Origin: Tetragonia tetragonoides
Lineage: Eukaryota > Streptophyta > Magnoliopsida > Caryophyllales > Aizoaceae
DNA: 64,000 nt
Direction: 5' to 3'
NCBI GenBank assembly: GCA_038025085.1
Contig: CM076152.1
Location: forward strand, 30,011,501 to 30,075,500
Shown: piece after piece, positions 10,548 to 22,359 of the stretch
Numbering within the stretch: position 1 is the stretch's first letter
Layout: the number at the start of each line of letters is the position of its first letter
Notes under the pieces: model-generated
Seen by the model: only the letters and a program-made list of their open reading frames with translations
Told to the model about the DNA's origin: nothing
Database searches by the model: none
Translations under genes and position numbers: made by a program

Positions 10548-11502
10548 ATGGAAGAGAGCATCCCGTCTCAAGAAGAAATTGACCAACTACACATATCGAT
10601 TCGTAAAACCAAGCGACGAAGGCCTAATAATGACCATGAGGATCAATTGAATCATGCTGAAGAACAAAGGGTCAACAAACTCACTGCATCACCAAAGAAG
10701 AACCTTTCCTATAAGGAAGAAATCATGGCTAGGGCAAAGAGGAATAATGGATCCTCTAACCCACAAAACATAGACAATGAATTCTAGGATAGCCAGTGGG
10801 ATGAGCCTGAACTGGAAGATGGCGTCCTTCCCGAGAATGATGATCCTAGATGTCCAACAATTTTACTCACAACGGTGAAAAAGGAAAGACTTCGCTGTCC
10901 ATGGACCATGGTGGCAGGCTCTGATCATACGGATGCTGCACAAAGGGCCTAGGTACACACAGTTGCGTAAACGACTAGAAACCAAATGGTCTCTCAAAGG
11001 AGCGTTTTCCATGATTGATATAGATCATGATCACTATGTTGTCCAGTTTGCAAACATGGATGATCTGCACTGATTTCCTCACTCAAGGACTATAGATCAT
11101 TAATGGTAACTACGTTGTCATTCCAAGGTGGATCCCTAATTTTGTTCCTGATGAAGAACCACTAGTTTTCTAACGGCTTGGATCAGAATTCCACGCATTA
11201 GTGTGGAGTACTTCGATCCAATCTTTCTCAAAGTCATTGCTGAAAAGGTGGGCAAAATCAGCAGCATAGATCGCACAACAACTGACATCTTGAGAGGGAA
11301 GTACACAAGACTCAGTGAAGAGGTTGATTTGAGCAAACCTCTCCTCTCCAAATTCAAGCTTAATGGCAGAATTTGGAGACTTGAATGGGAAGGATTAAAG
11401 GCAGTGTGCTTCCATTGTGGGAAGCTTGGACACATTGAAGAGCAGTGCCCAGTCAAAGAAGGTGACCAACCTCAAGCAAACCCACCAGCTCACCCTCCGC
11501 AA
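10548..11502 (+). pseudogene. LINE ORF1, 5' part (interrupted)
   Basis: It starts MEESIPSQEEIDQLHISI with a basic stretch, then LSYKEEIMARA and, after a stop at 10785-10787, a region resembling the plant LINE DUF4283 domain (CPTILLTTVKKERLRCPW). After frameshifts and further stops the frame ends with ISVEYFDPIFLKVIAEKVGK, then DLSKPLLSKFKLNGRIWRLE and a CCHC knuckle CFHCGKLGHIEEQC (about 11407-11450). ORF1 proteins of plant L1 elements bind element RNA and help nucleic-acid annealing. The knuckle is intact but the domain before it is broken. The gypsy element enters about 50 bp after the knuckle; the rest resumes at 26238. Confidence 0.8.
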
Positions 11503-13504
11503 TGTGATACCCCAATATTTTCTATATTTATTATATAGATTTAATTATATTTTTAAATATATTTATCGTAATTAATTTACGATAATGCAATTCTCGTATT
11601 TGAGATTATTCTCGTCATTAAATTATTGAGACCGTAATAATAAATATTACTGTTTCATAATTTAATTTATTTAAACTATTTAGTATTTAAACCGCTTTAC
11701 GAATTTGAGAGCAATTACTATTTATAATTAAAATAGTGTATTTTCGGAAATAGAATTTTTATGAGTATTTAATTATTAAATAAATAAAATCAGATTTTGG
11801 TGTCCTAGTACAACTAGATTAGGATCAAGTCAAACTTGGGCAAGAGGAGCCTATAAATAGAACCAAAGGGATCACCTTTGGACCCGTTGTTCAGCATTAT
11901 AACCGTGCACTTTCTTCCTCACAAATCACTTTATCCATCTTCATTCTCCCTCTCTCTCACGCAACTTTCTCTCCCCTTGCTCAACCTGACCGGCGACATC
12001 CCAAGGACCACCGCCGGTGAGTCGCCGCCGCCAGGCCGCCATAGGGTTGCCGTGGCTGGCGCTCTTTCTCTCTCTTTCTCCCTCACGCTCTCTCCTTCTC
12101 TCTCCCCTGTTTTTCCCCTGTTTTCCCCTTCTCTCTCTCCTATGTTTTCGTGCGTTCACGGAAGGCAAGCGCAGGACCACCGCCGCCATAATCACCCCCA
12201 CCTCAAGTGGAGTCGGTGGAGGCGCGGGCAGGGTCACGGCAGCCCAGCCGCGCGCGCAGTCGTGCCCTAAACCCCCGTGCCCTGTTTTTCTCTCTCCTCG
12301 CGAATCCGCCACCACCGGTGTCCCGACGCCAGCCAACCACCGCCAGATCGCGAGACCAAGGGAGGTCCGGTCGAGCCTGGTGGTGGTGGTGGTGGTAGGT
12401 GAGCGTGGGAGGTCGAATTTCGCGTTTTGGTTTCGTGTTCTTGAGCTTGATTTCGAAAATAAAAGAAAAATAATTTTTTTAATTAAACTGATTTATTTTT
12501 TGATTTTCAGCAATTTTAATTCTTGTTTTAATTGTATATAGAGTTTTACAAGTCCGATTGTCAATTTTCAAAAGCCTAGATTGGTTAAAAAAATTAAAAG
12601 AACTAGAATTTTACCCGTGCTACGCACGGGCGACCAAATTATCACTATATTTTTATGTTCAAATTATTTTTTGGATTTTTAAAATTATATTTAAGTATGT
12701 AAAGAATAATGAAAAATAGTGATTGGTCGAAATTTTACACGTCATAACTCATACCGCTCATAAGTCTCCTATTTAAAAAATAAAATAATATCAGTTACTT
12801 GTTACTTAACTTCCCATTGTACATCATATGTATACCTTACTAAAATGTCACTCCAAATGTGACTCATGTCAATTTATATAAGCTTATCCTTATAACTTTG
12901 TGTCTAAACTGTGTTTATACCCTCAAATATCAAACGTAAATAACTATTTAAAGCTTATCATATTAACAATGATTATCCTCACAAATAATAGTCAATTTTC
13001 ACGTAACCTACTCTGATACCAGCTAATTTAAAATTTGTTATTAAACAACTGTGGGTTTGTCAGACTTTCCCTTAATATGTATTTTACTAATTAGAATCTA
13101 AAAGTTAAAAGACTAACCTTCTTTCAATTGGAAAAAAAATGGCGACAACTCACCATCTAGAAAAAGAAGAAAGTGTATGTACTTTATTAAAATGTGACAT
13201 TTGTACGTCGATTGCGCTTATATCCAAAACTATATAAACCTTATTATATTATGTGCACCAGTTCCCCCAAATATTCATAATTTGATCTATACCAAGTAAA
13301 AAATTTTATTGTGTTCAAAACATTAAATCTGGACATTAATGTCATTTAGATTGTATCAAATGTAATTCTAAATAAAGAAAGAAATGAATATAAATAGGCT
13401 ATAGCAATTACTATAGGATATCAACAATTACTCACCAAAATAAGAACAAAAAAAAATAATAACTGACCAATCAAATTGTGACACTTGTCATGTTATCTAG
13501 GATC

Positions 13505-13715
13505 TTACCGAAAATTATATACCTACACTTATTCCACAAATATCAGTCACATGTTAATTTTCACATAACCTTCGATTATCCCCGCAAATATTAGTCAAAT
13601 ATCACCTACCATGTTACCGAAAATTATATACCTACACTTATTCCACAAATATCAGTCACATGTTAATTTTCACATAACCTGGGATTATCCCCGCAAATAT
13701 TAGTCAGATAAATAT
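13505..13715. repeat. 109-bp tandem duplication inside the Helitron
   Basis: TTACCGAAAATTATATACCT recurs at 13505 and 13614 with about 65 identical following bases, then a similar CCCCGCAAATATTAGTCA segment. The near identity suggests a recent duplication. Confidence 0.85.
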
Positions 13716-14154
13716 TAGTCACATGTTCTCTGTCATATGACCTACGCTTATTGCCCCAAATATTAATTAAATATCACCAATTTATTGCTTAATAGAAATG
13801 ATGAGTCTATATGTATGTGACCCTCATCAATTACAGGCGCTTATCCCCTAAAATTGGACAAATATATTTTGCCACGTCAAAATACATATTTTTGCCCACA
13901 ATTATAAAACTCAATAAAAGTGGTGACGTTAAGTGCTTTTATACTTATAAATATTAAATTTAATTAAATGAATGACCCAAATAATATTTAATTTAAATAT
14001 ATTCAAGTATTAAATAAATACTTTTATTGAGACATTTAATACATTAATTTAAATATCACCATAAAAGCCATAAAGACAAAAAAGGAGAAAGAAAAGAAAA
14101 ATGTGATGACCAATAAAGATGTGACATTTGTCACGTTACCAGCGATTTTACTCA

Positions 14155-14303
<149 letters not shown>

Positions 14304-15893
14304 TTTAATGGTGTTGTCAGATTTAATTTACGACAACGTTTTAATTTTATGGATTAGAATTGCTAATTCGGTAATTTGTTTTAATTAGGATCCGAGACCC
14401 GTTCATGAACTCAAACGCTTCGTAGGACTCTTTAAAGCTTAGGAGCGTAAGACAAAGTAAGCTAACATGCCAACCTTCTTCCAAATCCCAAACAAAATAT
14501 TTGTTCTTGTTACATGCTATTTGTGAATAATTATTAAATACATATTCAATGCATGATTTAATTATTCTCGTTTATAATCATGATTATGATTTATGCTATA
14601 TTAAGCATGTACGCTGTTGGGATTTGTTTACGATGTATAATCATGAATATCGGATTTATATGATGTTAAATAACTCATATATTAATTATTAATGTAATTC
14701 TTGAATTATGAATTTAATTGCTTCTATGCATGTAAGTCATGTGAAATTATGATGGATCGCTGGTCATATGAATTATATGTACGTTTTATGTTGATATGAT
14801 TACTTGTTAAAGTGGAATCATGTTATTGTGCCGAAGTGCTGCCGGATTTCTAGTATAATCCATTAGTCGCCCAATTGCATAAATTGGTTGTCAATCATGT
14901 TAACTTGAATATAAGTTAAATTGGACTCTTAGTTCCCTTGTCATTATTATACAAGTTCTTATTGAACCTCGCATGTTAAATGAATTAATAAAGAGAATAA
15001 GACTCCTAATGGATCCCTAGGAGTAGTCGAGCTTCGGAGTGCGCTAATGAGTGTTACTCAAGGGATGAGTGATTCCCAAATCTTTACTCTCTCATTATGG
15101 ATACAGCGATGTTGTATTCGGGACGGATCATTTCCCATTTATTATTTCTCTTGACTAACCATGAGTTACCTCGAGGTAGTGTGCACACTAGAGTTTTAAG
15201 TCCATGGCAAGATTATTATTCAAGGCTTCGCCTCATAAATGTCGTAGATGGTATGTCCTCGGTTTACATAAAGATGAGTGTCTTGTCTTGGTATTCCACC
15301 AAATGGCTTGTCTAGCTATCTTATAACTGTTCAAGATGAATTATGTCTTGTGTGATCATTAAATAAGATAATATTGAATGAGGTGTTGATATGACTATTT
15401 GCTTATTTGTGAGTGCAAATGAATTTCAAAGATTCTTCAAAAACCCAGGTAAGGTTTGCGAAAAGGTTTTTACTGGGTTTGGATGTTAATTACTCAGTTG
15501 ATCTGATTTTTGTTTTGTTTTCCTTTTCTTTTGTTCCCGTCATGGAAATTACTTGTGCATGTAATGCTGAGTGAGGACGTCTTAAGCATGGCGTAGTTAT
15601 TAAGTTTTCGCTTTTGAACTCTGGTTTGGTTTGGATTGTCGCTCGCGTATTTTGGGCTATAAATATTGGACAACAATTTAAGTTCACTATTTAGACAATG
15701 TTGGATAATGTTTATTAATCTTAGTTTCCATTTAGAAATACCTATTCTTTCTTTCTTTATGCTTAGCATTTACTCCTTAGTGATAAATGTTGCAGTAGCA
15801 CCCTTGGGTTTGTGACGGTTCAATGGTGTCAAGTCATAGATAATAACGTCGATAGTTCCCAGTAAATAGTTGTGAATTCGGGGGTGTTACAAA

Positions 15894-15906
15894 TGGTATC
15901 AAAGCC
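15894..15906 (+). other. primer binding site, initiator-Met tRNA type
   Basis: TGGTATCAAAGCC lies two bases after the 5' LTR. It matches the complement of the 3' end of plant initiator methionine tRNA (TGGTATCAGAGCC) with one mismatch, as usual for Ty3/gypsy chromoviruses. Confidence 0.88.
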
Positions 15907-16088
15907 CTAGGTTTTTCTATTATAGTTAGAATTAATTATATGGTTAATAAAGATTAGTTAATCATGGGATATTAAAATCAAAGGTCAAAGCCGACGAGCG
16001 TTTATGCTAGTATTAAGTTTTATGTGAAATCACAACTTACTATGTTTTGTGATTTATGAAATCCTAATTTGATGACTTACCTTTGTAG

Positions 16089-17043
16089 ATGGTAAGAATG
16101 GTTAAGACCGCAAGGAAATCGACGACTAGGAACTTTCTTGTTGCGCCTGTGTCAGAGCCAACACCTGCTCCTGCTGAATCTTCACCTATTCCGTCTGATC
16201 CTTCTATGGATTCATCACAACGTGATAGCTTTGATGAGGTTGATGTGGATGATTATGATGTTACCCAAGAGAGGCATCCTTTTAGTGAGACTATTGTTAA
16301 GCTGAGTCCTTTGAGACCCGCTCTCCATTTGAGTCTGAGATGACTTACACCTACAACTTCTATGAGGAAAGAGGTGTATTTGCTAAGGCAAGTGAGGAAC
16401 CTAAGGATGATTCTCCTCCAGCTTCTCCTGAGTATACTCCTAGTACCCTATTGCTCCAGATTCACCTCGCAGGGTTGTCCCAGGGGAGCCGTATTGCCCT
16501 CCTCTTCCCGCCCTTGTGTTGTGTGAGCAAGAAGATGAAAGAATTTGTCATTATGTGAATCGAATTTGGGAAAGTATTGAGCAATTCTGTACAAAGCATA
16601 ATGTTCTATTCTATAGTGCTCACTATGTACGATTGGTGATTGATGAGCTACCTAACAAAGATCCATGGAAAGGTGTGAAAGCTAAGTATTCCGATTTGGA
16701 AGTTGATGGTGAGCCTAACTATGAGCGATATAGCTTTGAAGGAAAGTGGTACAAGCATCTCCTTGGTGTCCGTGATGAGTTGATGTTGATCGAGAACGAC
16801 TGGATGCGCAAGGGAATTGTTTCTCCTACTACTGCATGCACTTGCCAGAAGAAGGTGCAACATATGCTTGTTCGTGATTATATCGCTGCTATGGAGCTTA
16901 TTGCTAAGAAACTTCACAGAAACTTGAAGTTTAGACCCCCATCTACTTGCAAGCCAAGTGGAGTAGTGAAGAAGGAGGATGGAGATGATAGTCCTCCTGA
17001 ATCTCGCGATAACCCTCTGAATGTCGAATGGACATTAGATTAG
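16089..17043 (+). pseudogene. extra ORF upstream of gag, unknown function
   Basis: It starts at ATG 16089 (MVRMVKTARKSTTRNFL) and runs through a proline/serine/acidic region. Apparent frameshifts lie near 16320 and 16445. It continues as LCEQEDERICHYVNRIWESI, then YVRLVIDELPNKDPWKG and a lysine-rich end to the stop at 17041-17043. Over the three frames it spans about 317 codons. The C-terminal 175 residues look like a folded, mostly helical protein (WKGVKAKYSDLE, WYKHLLGVRDELMLIENDW). It lies between PBS and gag, where standard Tekay elements have no gene; extra ORFs there are known in Ogre-type and Retand-type elements. I do not recognise the family. About 560 bp without a gene separate it from gag. 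Confidence 0.6.
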
Positions 17044-17601
17044 TTTATTTTGCTAAGAACTATTTAGATATCGTTGTGTGAGGCCTTATGAGCCAAAGTT
17101 TTGTTGTTAATTTGGATGTTGAGTCGTATAAGCAACATACATTATTGCTTGACTTATTGTTAAGTATTATTTATGCATATTTGATTTGAGCTATATTCTA
17201 CCTCTCTTACATTGTTATGATTGTTTAGATGTTTATTTCCTAAATGATGTCGCATGTTATATGCATGAACATAGATGACTTATATGCAAATATGAAAGCA
17301 TGAGCAATATGCATTGAATTCTATTATATTCATCAAAAGCTACCGACAAGTGGCTAATTCACATCATAGAATAAAATTCTATGTCATAATATTTCCTCTT
17401 GCATGGGAAATTCGCTTATTGTTCAACAAGAATAAGATGTACGACCTATAATTATGGTCTAACACCCTCAAATGATAAGAGTAGAGGTATTCTACCCAAA
17501 TCTCTGATTATGTGCCCTCAAAAATGGAAATCCTAGAAACTTAACCTCTCAATGGCTCTATTCGCCATTTTTCATTATGATTTTAGATATTTTAAGAAGC
17601 G

Positions 17602-18650
17602 ATGACTCAAAACCAAAGACTCGTGCCTATCGTGAATGCCTTGGCTACGATGGCCGGACAATTCGCGCATCAACTGGAGCGCGACGAGCAGCACCATAAT
17701 GCTCAGAATGCCGCTACTAGAGCATTCCATGATTTTGACGCTCTTAAGCCCCCAAATTTTGAAGGTGGAGCGGATCCTACCAAGTTGGAGACTTGGATTA
17801 TCGAGATGGAGAAGCTGTTTCTAGCAACGACTAGACACAAAGATCAAAAGATCGCTACGGCTTCGTACTACTTGAAGAATGAGGCAAACAAGTGGTGGTC
17901 AGATGTGGGTACAACACTGGTTGCTCAACCTAATTTTGGGTGGAATCGATTCAAGGAGTCACTTCACGAAAGGTTCTATCCTAGATCCCTTCATTGTTAG
18001 AAGCAAGCTGAATATGAGTCTCTTACGCAAGGTAAGATGACTGTAGTCGAATGTACCTCGAAGTTTAATGAGCTAGCGGTATTCGCACCACTACTGGTGG
18101 CGGATGAGGCAAATCGTAGGGCTGATTTGAGGATGGTCTCAACTGGAACATCTAGTGTTACGTAGCCGGATTGTTCGGACACGTTTCAGGCTGCATATGA
18201 TAAAGTCTTGAAGCATGAAAGGATGGTTAATCGTAGGGATATTGTTCTCAGAAAGAACAAGAGAGAGGATGGAAACTCTTCCCAAACAGTGGAGAAGAAA
18301 CCCAGGAATAGTGGGCAGCACCATAATAACAACAATGGTGGTAATAATCGAAACTGGGATTCTGGTAACAATAATAACAACCATCGAGCTGCAATCATAG
18401 TTAGAAGGAACACTCCATGCCCGAAATATTATAAGCTACATCCGAAAAAGAACTGTTAAGGAGAAGTTTTAGTCTGTTATAAATGCAACAAGACAGGCCA
18501 TAAAGCGTTTGAGTGTTGGAGTCGTGGGAAGAATAATAATGCGCCTAATAGAGGCAATGGCCAGAACAGGAATGGTAATGGTGGTAACTTCCGAGGCAAC
18601 AATGGAGGTTATAATAACAATCGTGAGAACAACAACACTGCTGCCGCGAC
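17602..18650 (+). pseudogene. gag of the Tekay element
   Basis: It opens MTQNQRLVPIVNALATMAGQ and contains the retrotransposon gag core (FEGGADPTKLETWIIEMEKL, then ASYYLKNEANKWW and FGWNRFKESLHERFYP). An Asn-rich linker follows, then a degenerate first knuckle (CPKYYKLHPKKNC) and an intact CCHC knuckle CYKCNKTGHKAFEC (18475-18516). Gag forms the particle and binds element RNA. The frame is continuous with pol but broken by stops at 17998-18000, 18163-18165 and 18457-18459. The double-knuckle layout is typical of Tekay-type chromoviruses. Confidence 0.85.
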
Positions 18651-18651
18651 A

Positions 18652-21600
18652 GTGAATCAGGCTAATCCTCAGCCAATTGCTCCGAATCCCGCACCTAACA
18701 ACAACAATAGATGTGTCAATGGTAGGGTATACGTGATGAATCGTACAGAGGCCGAAGCAAACCTTAATGTTATCACTGGTACGTTTCTAGTCAACTCTCA
18801 TCCAGCTTTCGTGTTATTTGATTCCGGTACTTCGCATTCATTTTTGTCAAGGACCTATGCAAGTAAACTGAACATGAAATCTAGTCCTATGTCTAGCGCC
18901 AGTATAACCCTGTCTAATGGAATTAGAGTATGTTGTAATGCTCGATTTGAGAACTGTCCTGTTGGTATCGTTGGGTGTGAGCTACCTGAAGATTTGATCG
19001 AAATTGATCTACAGGAGTTCGATGTGATTTTAGGAATGGATTAGTTAGCCAAGTATAGGCCTAAAATAGAATGCTTTAAACGGAATGTTTCTTTTAAAGG
19101 ACCTAGAGGTCGTAGGGTGTCATATCGAGGACTTGTAGTGAAACCTAAGTTGAACATTGTGTCGTCAATGAATAAAGTCGAGTACGCGACGAAGAACCGC
19201 GCTATCTTCCTTTTTCAACTTCAGGATATGAGTCGAGATGAGATGCCATCGACTCCTATCCCAATCGTTTTCGACTATGAAGATGTGTTTCCAGACGAGA
19301 TTCCGGGAATGTCTCCGCAAAGGATGATCGACTTCACGATTGAGTTAGCACCTGGTGCAGCGCCTATTTCAAAAGCTCCATACAGGATGGCTCCTGTGGA
19401 AATGAAGGAATTAAAGACGCAACTCGAGGAATTGCTTGATAAGGGATACATTCGTCCTAGTGTGTCGTCTTGGGGAGCTCCAGTTTTATTTATTAAGAAG
19501 AAAGACGGAAGTATGCGATTGTGTATCGATTATAGAGAACTCAATAAGATTACGATAAAAAATCGCTACCCACTTCCGAGGATCGATGATCTGTTTGATC
19601 AGTTGAAAGGAGCTGCAATATTTTCTAAGATTAACTTGAGGTCAGGATATCACCAGTTACGAATCGCAGAGCCTGACATTACTAAGACTGTCTTTAGGAC
19701 AAGGTATGGTCACTATGAGTTTACCGTCATGCCCTTTTGACAAATGCGCCAACAAAGTTTATGGATCTCATGAATCGAACGTTTTAGCGATATCTTGATC
19801 AATTTATCGTGGTGTTTATCGATGATATTTTAGTGTATTCAAAGACTAGAGAAGAACATGAAGAGCACTTGAGTATTACATTAGAGATTTTGAGACGACA
19901 TAAGCTTTATGCTAAGTTGTCAAAGTGTGAATTTTGGCTTGAGACCGTGTCTTTCTTAAGACATGTGGTGTCTAAGGATGGTGTAGCTGTAGATGCGGAG
20001 AAAATACGAGTCGTCACTGATTGGCCAAGACCTACTAACGTGTCTGAAGTTTGTAGCTTTTTGGGCTTAGCAGGTTATTATAGGAGATTTGTCGAGAATT
20101 TCTCCATAATTGCTCAACCAATGACGAATTTGATGAGAAAAACCACACGTTTTCAGTGCAGTGACAAGTTTGATGAAGCTTTTCAGGAATTGAAAAAGAG
20201 ACTGACGTCAGCCCCAATTCTAACCCTGCCATTTGAAACTAAAGGATTTGAAGTTTACAGTGATGCATCAAAGAATGGACTTGGTTGTGTGTTGATGCAA
20301 AATGGAAAGGTTGTGGCGTACGCGTCGCGACAACTAAAGAAGTATGAAGAGAACTACCCAACGCACGATATAGAGCTTGTTGCTATCGTGTTTGCCCTGA
20401 TAATTTGGTGTCATTATTTGTATGGGTGTTTAGTGACAATGTTCACAGAACATAAAAGTTTAAAGTACATATTCACTCAAAAGGAGTTGAACATGCGCCA
20501 GAGACGATGGCTTGAGTTACTCACGGAGTACGATTTGGATATACAATACCATGAGAGTAAGGCTAACGTAGTGGCAGATGCGCTGAGTAGGAAAACTCGC
20601 CACACGCTGAATACAGCTATTGTAGTGCCAGATAAGATTATTCAGGACTTGCAGAATCTCGACATTGAAGTGGTGTTGGGAGGTGAAATGCATGGCACGT
20701 TGAATAAGATGTCATTAAAACCGACTTTGCTAGATGAGATCAAAGAAAAGCAAGTGAATGATGAGGATCTCTTGCGTATTGTTCAGCATAAGAACGAAGG
20801 TCGTTCGGAAGACTTCGACGTTGGCCAAGATGGTATCTTAAGGTTTAGGAACAGGATCTGTGTTTCGAATGTTCCTGAGATTACGAATAAAATTTTGGGT
20901 GAAGTGCATAACACTCTGTATTCTGTACATCCAGGAGGTGATAAGCTTTACAAGGACCTTCGATCCACGTTTTGGTGGAAAGGAATGAAAAAGGACGTAG
21001 CCGAGTTTGTGGCTAAGTGTTTAACATGCCAGAAGCTTAAGATTGAACATAAGCGTCCCGGAGGAATGTTAGAGTTGCTAGATGTGCCAACCTGGAAATG
21101 GACATCGATCGAAATGGATTTCATCATGGGTTTACCCTTGACGCAAAAGAAGAACAATGCAATCTGGGTCATTGTAGATAGGTTGACAAAGGTCGCCAGA
21201 TTTATTGCCATGAATGATACGTGGCATATGGAAAAGCTCGCAGATGCATACGTAAAGAAAAATCATGCGATTACATGGTGTTACAGAGGATATTGTTTCA
21301 GATAGAGATTCACGATTTATGTCACATTTTTGGACAACTTTACAAGAAGCTTTTGGTAGTAAGTTGAAGTTTAGCACAACTTTTCATCCAGCTACTGATG
21401 GGCAGTCCGAAAGGACAATTCAGACCTTGGAGGACATGTTGCGTGCGTGTGCCCTTGAATATCAAGGATCGTGGGATAAACATTTACCACTAATTGAGTT
21501 TTCATACAACAACAGTCATAGTCCGAGTTTGTTGGAACGACATTAGCAAAAGGATCGTGATGGGTCCCGAGTTAATACAAGACACTGTTGACGTGGTCAA

Positions 21601-22099
21601 AGTCATTCAAGATAAGATGCATGGGGCCCAGGATCGCCAAAAGTCCTATGCAGATCGAGGTCGACGACCTGAAGAATTTGAGGTAGGAGGGAAAGTACTT
21701 TTAAGAGTATCTCTACCAAGGGTGTAATGCTATTTGGTCGGAAAGGGGAGCTAAGTCCCAGATATATTGGACCATATGAAATTCTCGAGAGAATTGGTGA
21801 AGTGGCATATCGTCTCGCTTTGGCAGTGGAACCGTCAAAAGTTCATAACTACACGCTATGTGCACGATCCCGCACATGTTGTTCAGCTTGAAGAGTTGGA
21901 ACTTGACAAAAGTCTTACTTATGAGGAAAGACCGCTTAAGATCATTGATCGAAAGGTTAGGACTATGAGAACGACATCCGTGCCCATTGTCAAAGTTTTA
22001 TGGCCTCGTCATGGCTCCGAGGACGCTACTTGGGAAGCCGAATCACTTATGCGGGAAAAGTATCCCGATTTGTTCTTAGAAGGTAAATATTTCGTCTAA
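18652..22099 (+). pseudogene. pol: protease, RT, RNase H, integrase, chromodomain
   Basis: In order: aspartic protease VLFDSGTSHSFLS (about 18811-18850), then RT with [32 protein letters not shown] and [11 protein letters not shown] (catalytic DD intact). RNase H follows from about 20240 ([24 protein letters not shown]). Integrase has HHCC residues ([12 protein letters not shown] ... CLTCQK) and a DDE core ([22 protein letters not shown]). The chromodomain is about 21900-22097 (YEERPLKIIDRKVRTM, VKVLWPRHGSEDATWE). Defects are a TAG at 19042, a one-base loss near 19737 (stop after TVMPF), a frameshift near 21262, and a loss of about 60 bp plus frameshift near 21530. There is also a stop at 21725 and a shift near 21840. 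Chromodomains of this clade steer integration to marked chromatin. The element cannot encode working Pol. Confidence 0.9.
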
Positions 22100-22119
22100 G
22101 TTTCGGGACGAAACTCCTT

Positions 22120-22359
22120 TTAAGGAGGGTAGAGTGTCACGCCCCAAAAATTTTGTTTTCTTATGACTTATTACATGATATATGTGCAAGCATTGCTTAT
22201 TGCATTGCTAAGCGAGTAGAAACACAATGATGTCACTTCCCTTTTCACGAGTCCGGATCCTAGAAATCGTATTGCGTCTTTTTAAAGACAAACTTTTTAA
22301 AATCTTGGGAGTGCAAACTCCAAGTTTTGAGGAAAAAACTTCTTTTAAGGAGGGTGAGA
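22120..22359 (+). other. double polypurine tract with foreign LTR start
   Basis: A first purine tract TTAAGGAGGGTAGAG (22120-22134) is followed by TGTCACGCCCC (22135), which looks like the start of a different Tekay-type LTR. About 210 bp later a second tract, AAGGAGGGTGAGA (about 22347-22359), directly precedes the LTR actually used (TGTGATACCCC). The 3' end is therefore chimeric. Confidence 0.6.

Noticed and set aside
11878..12541. Long frames in the 5' LTR (and their match at 24084-24665)
   Set aside because: They lie in the C/T- and GC-rich LTR leader, are repeated in both LTRs with frame changes, and have low-complexity composition.
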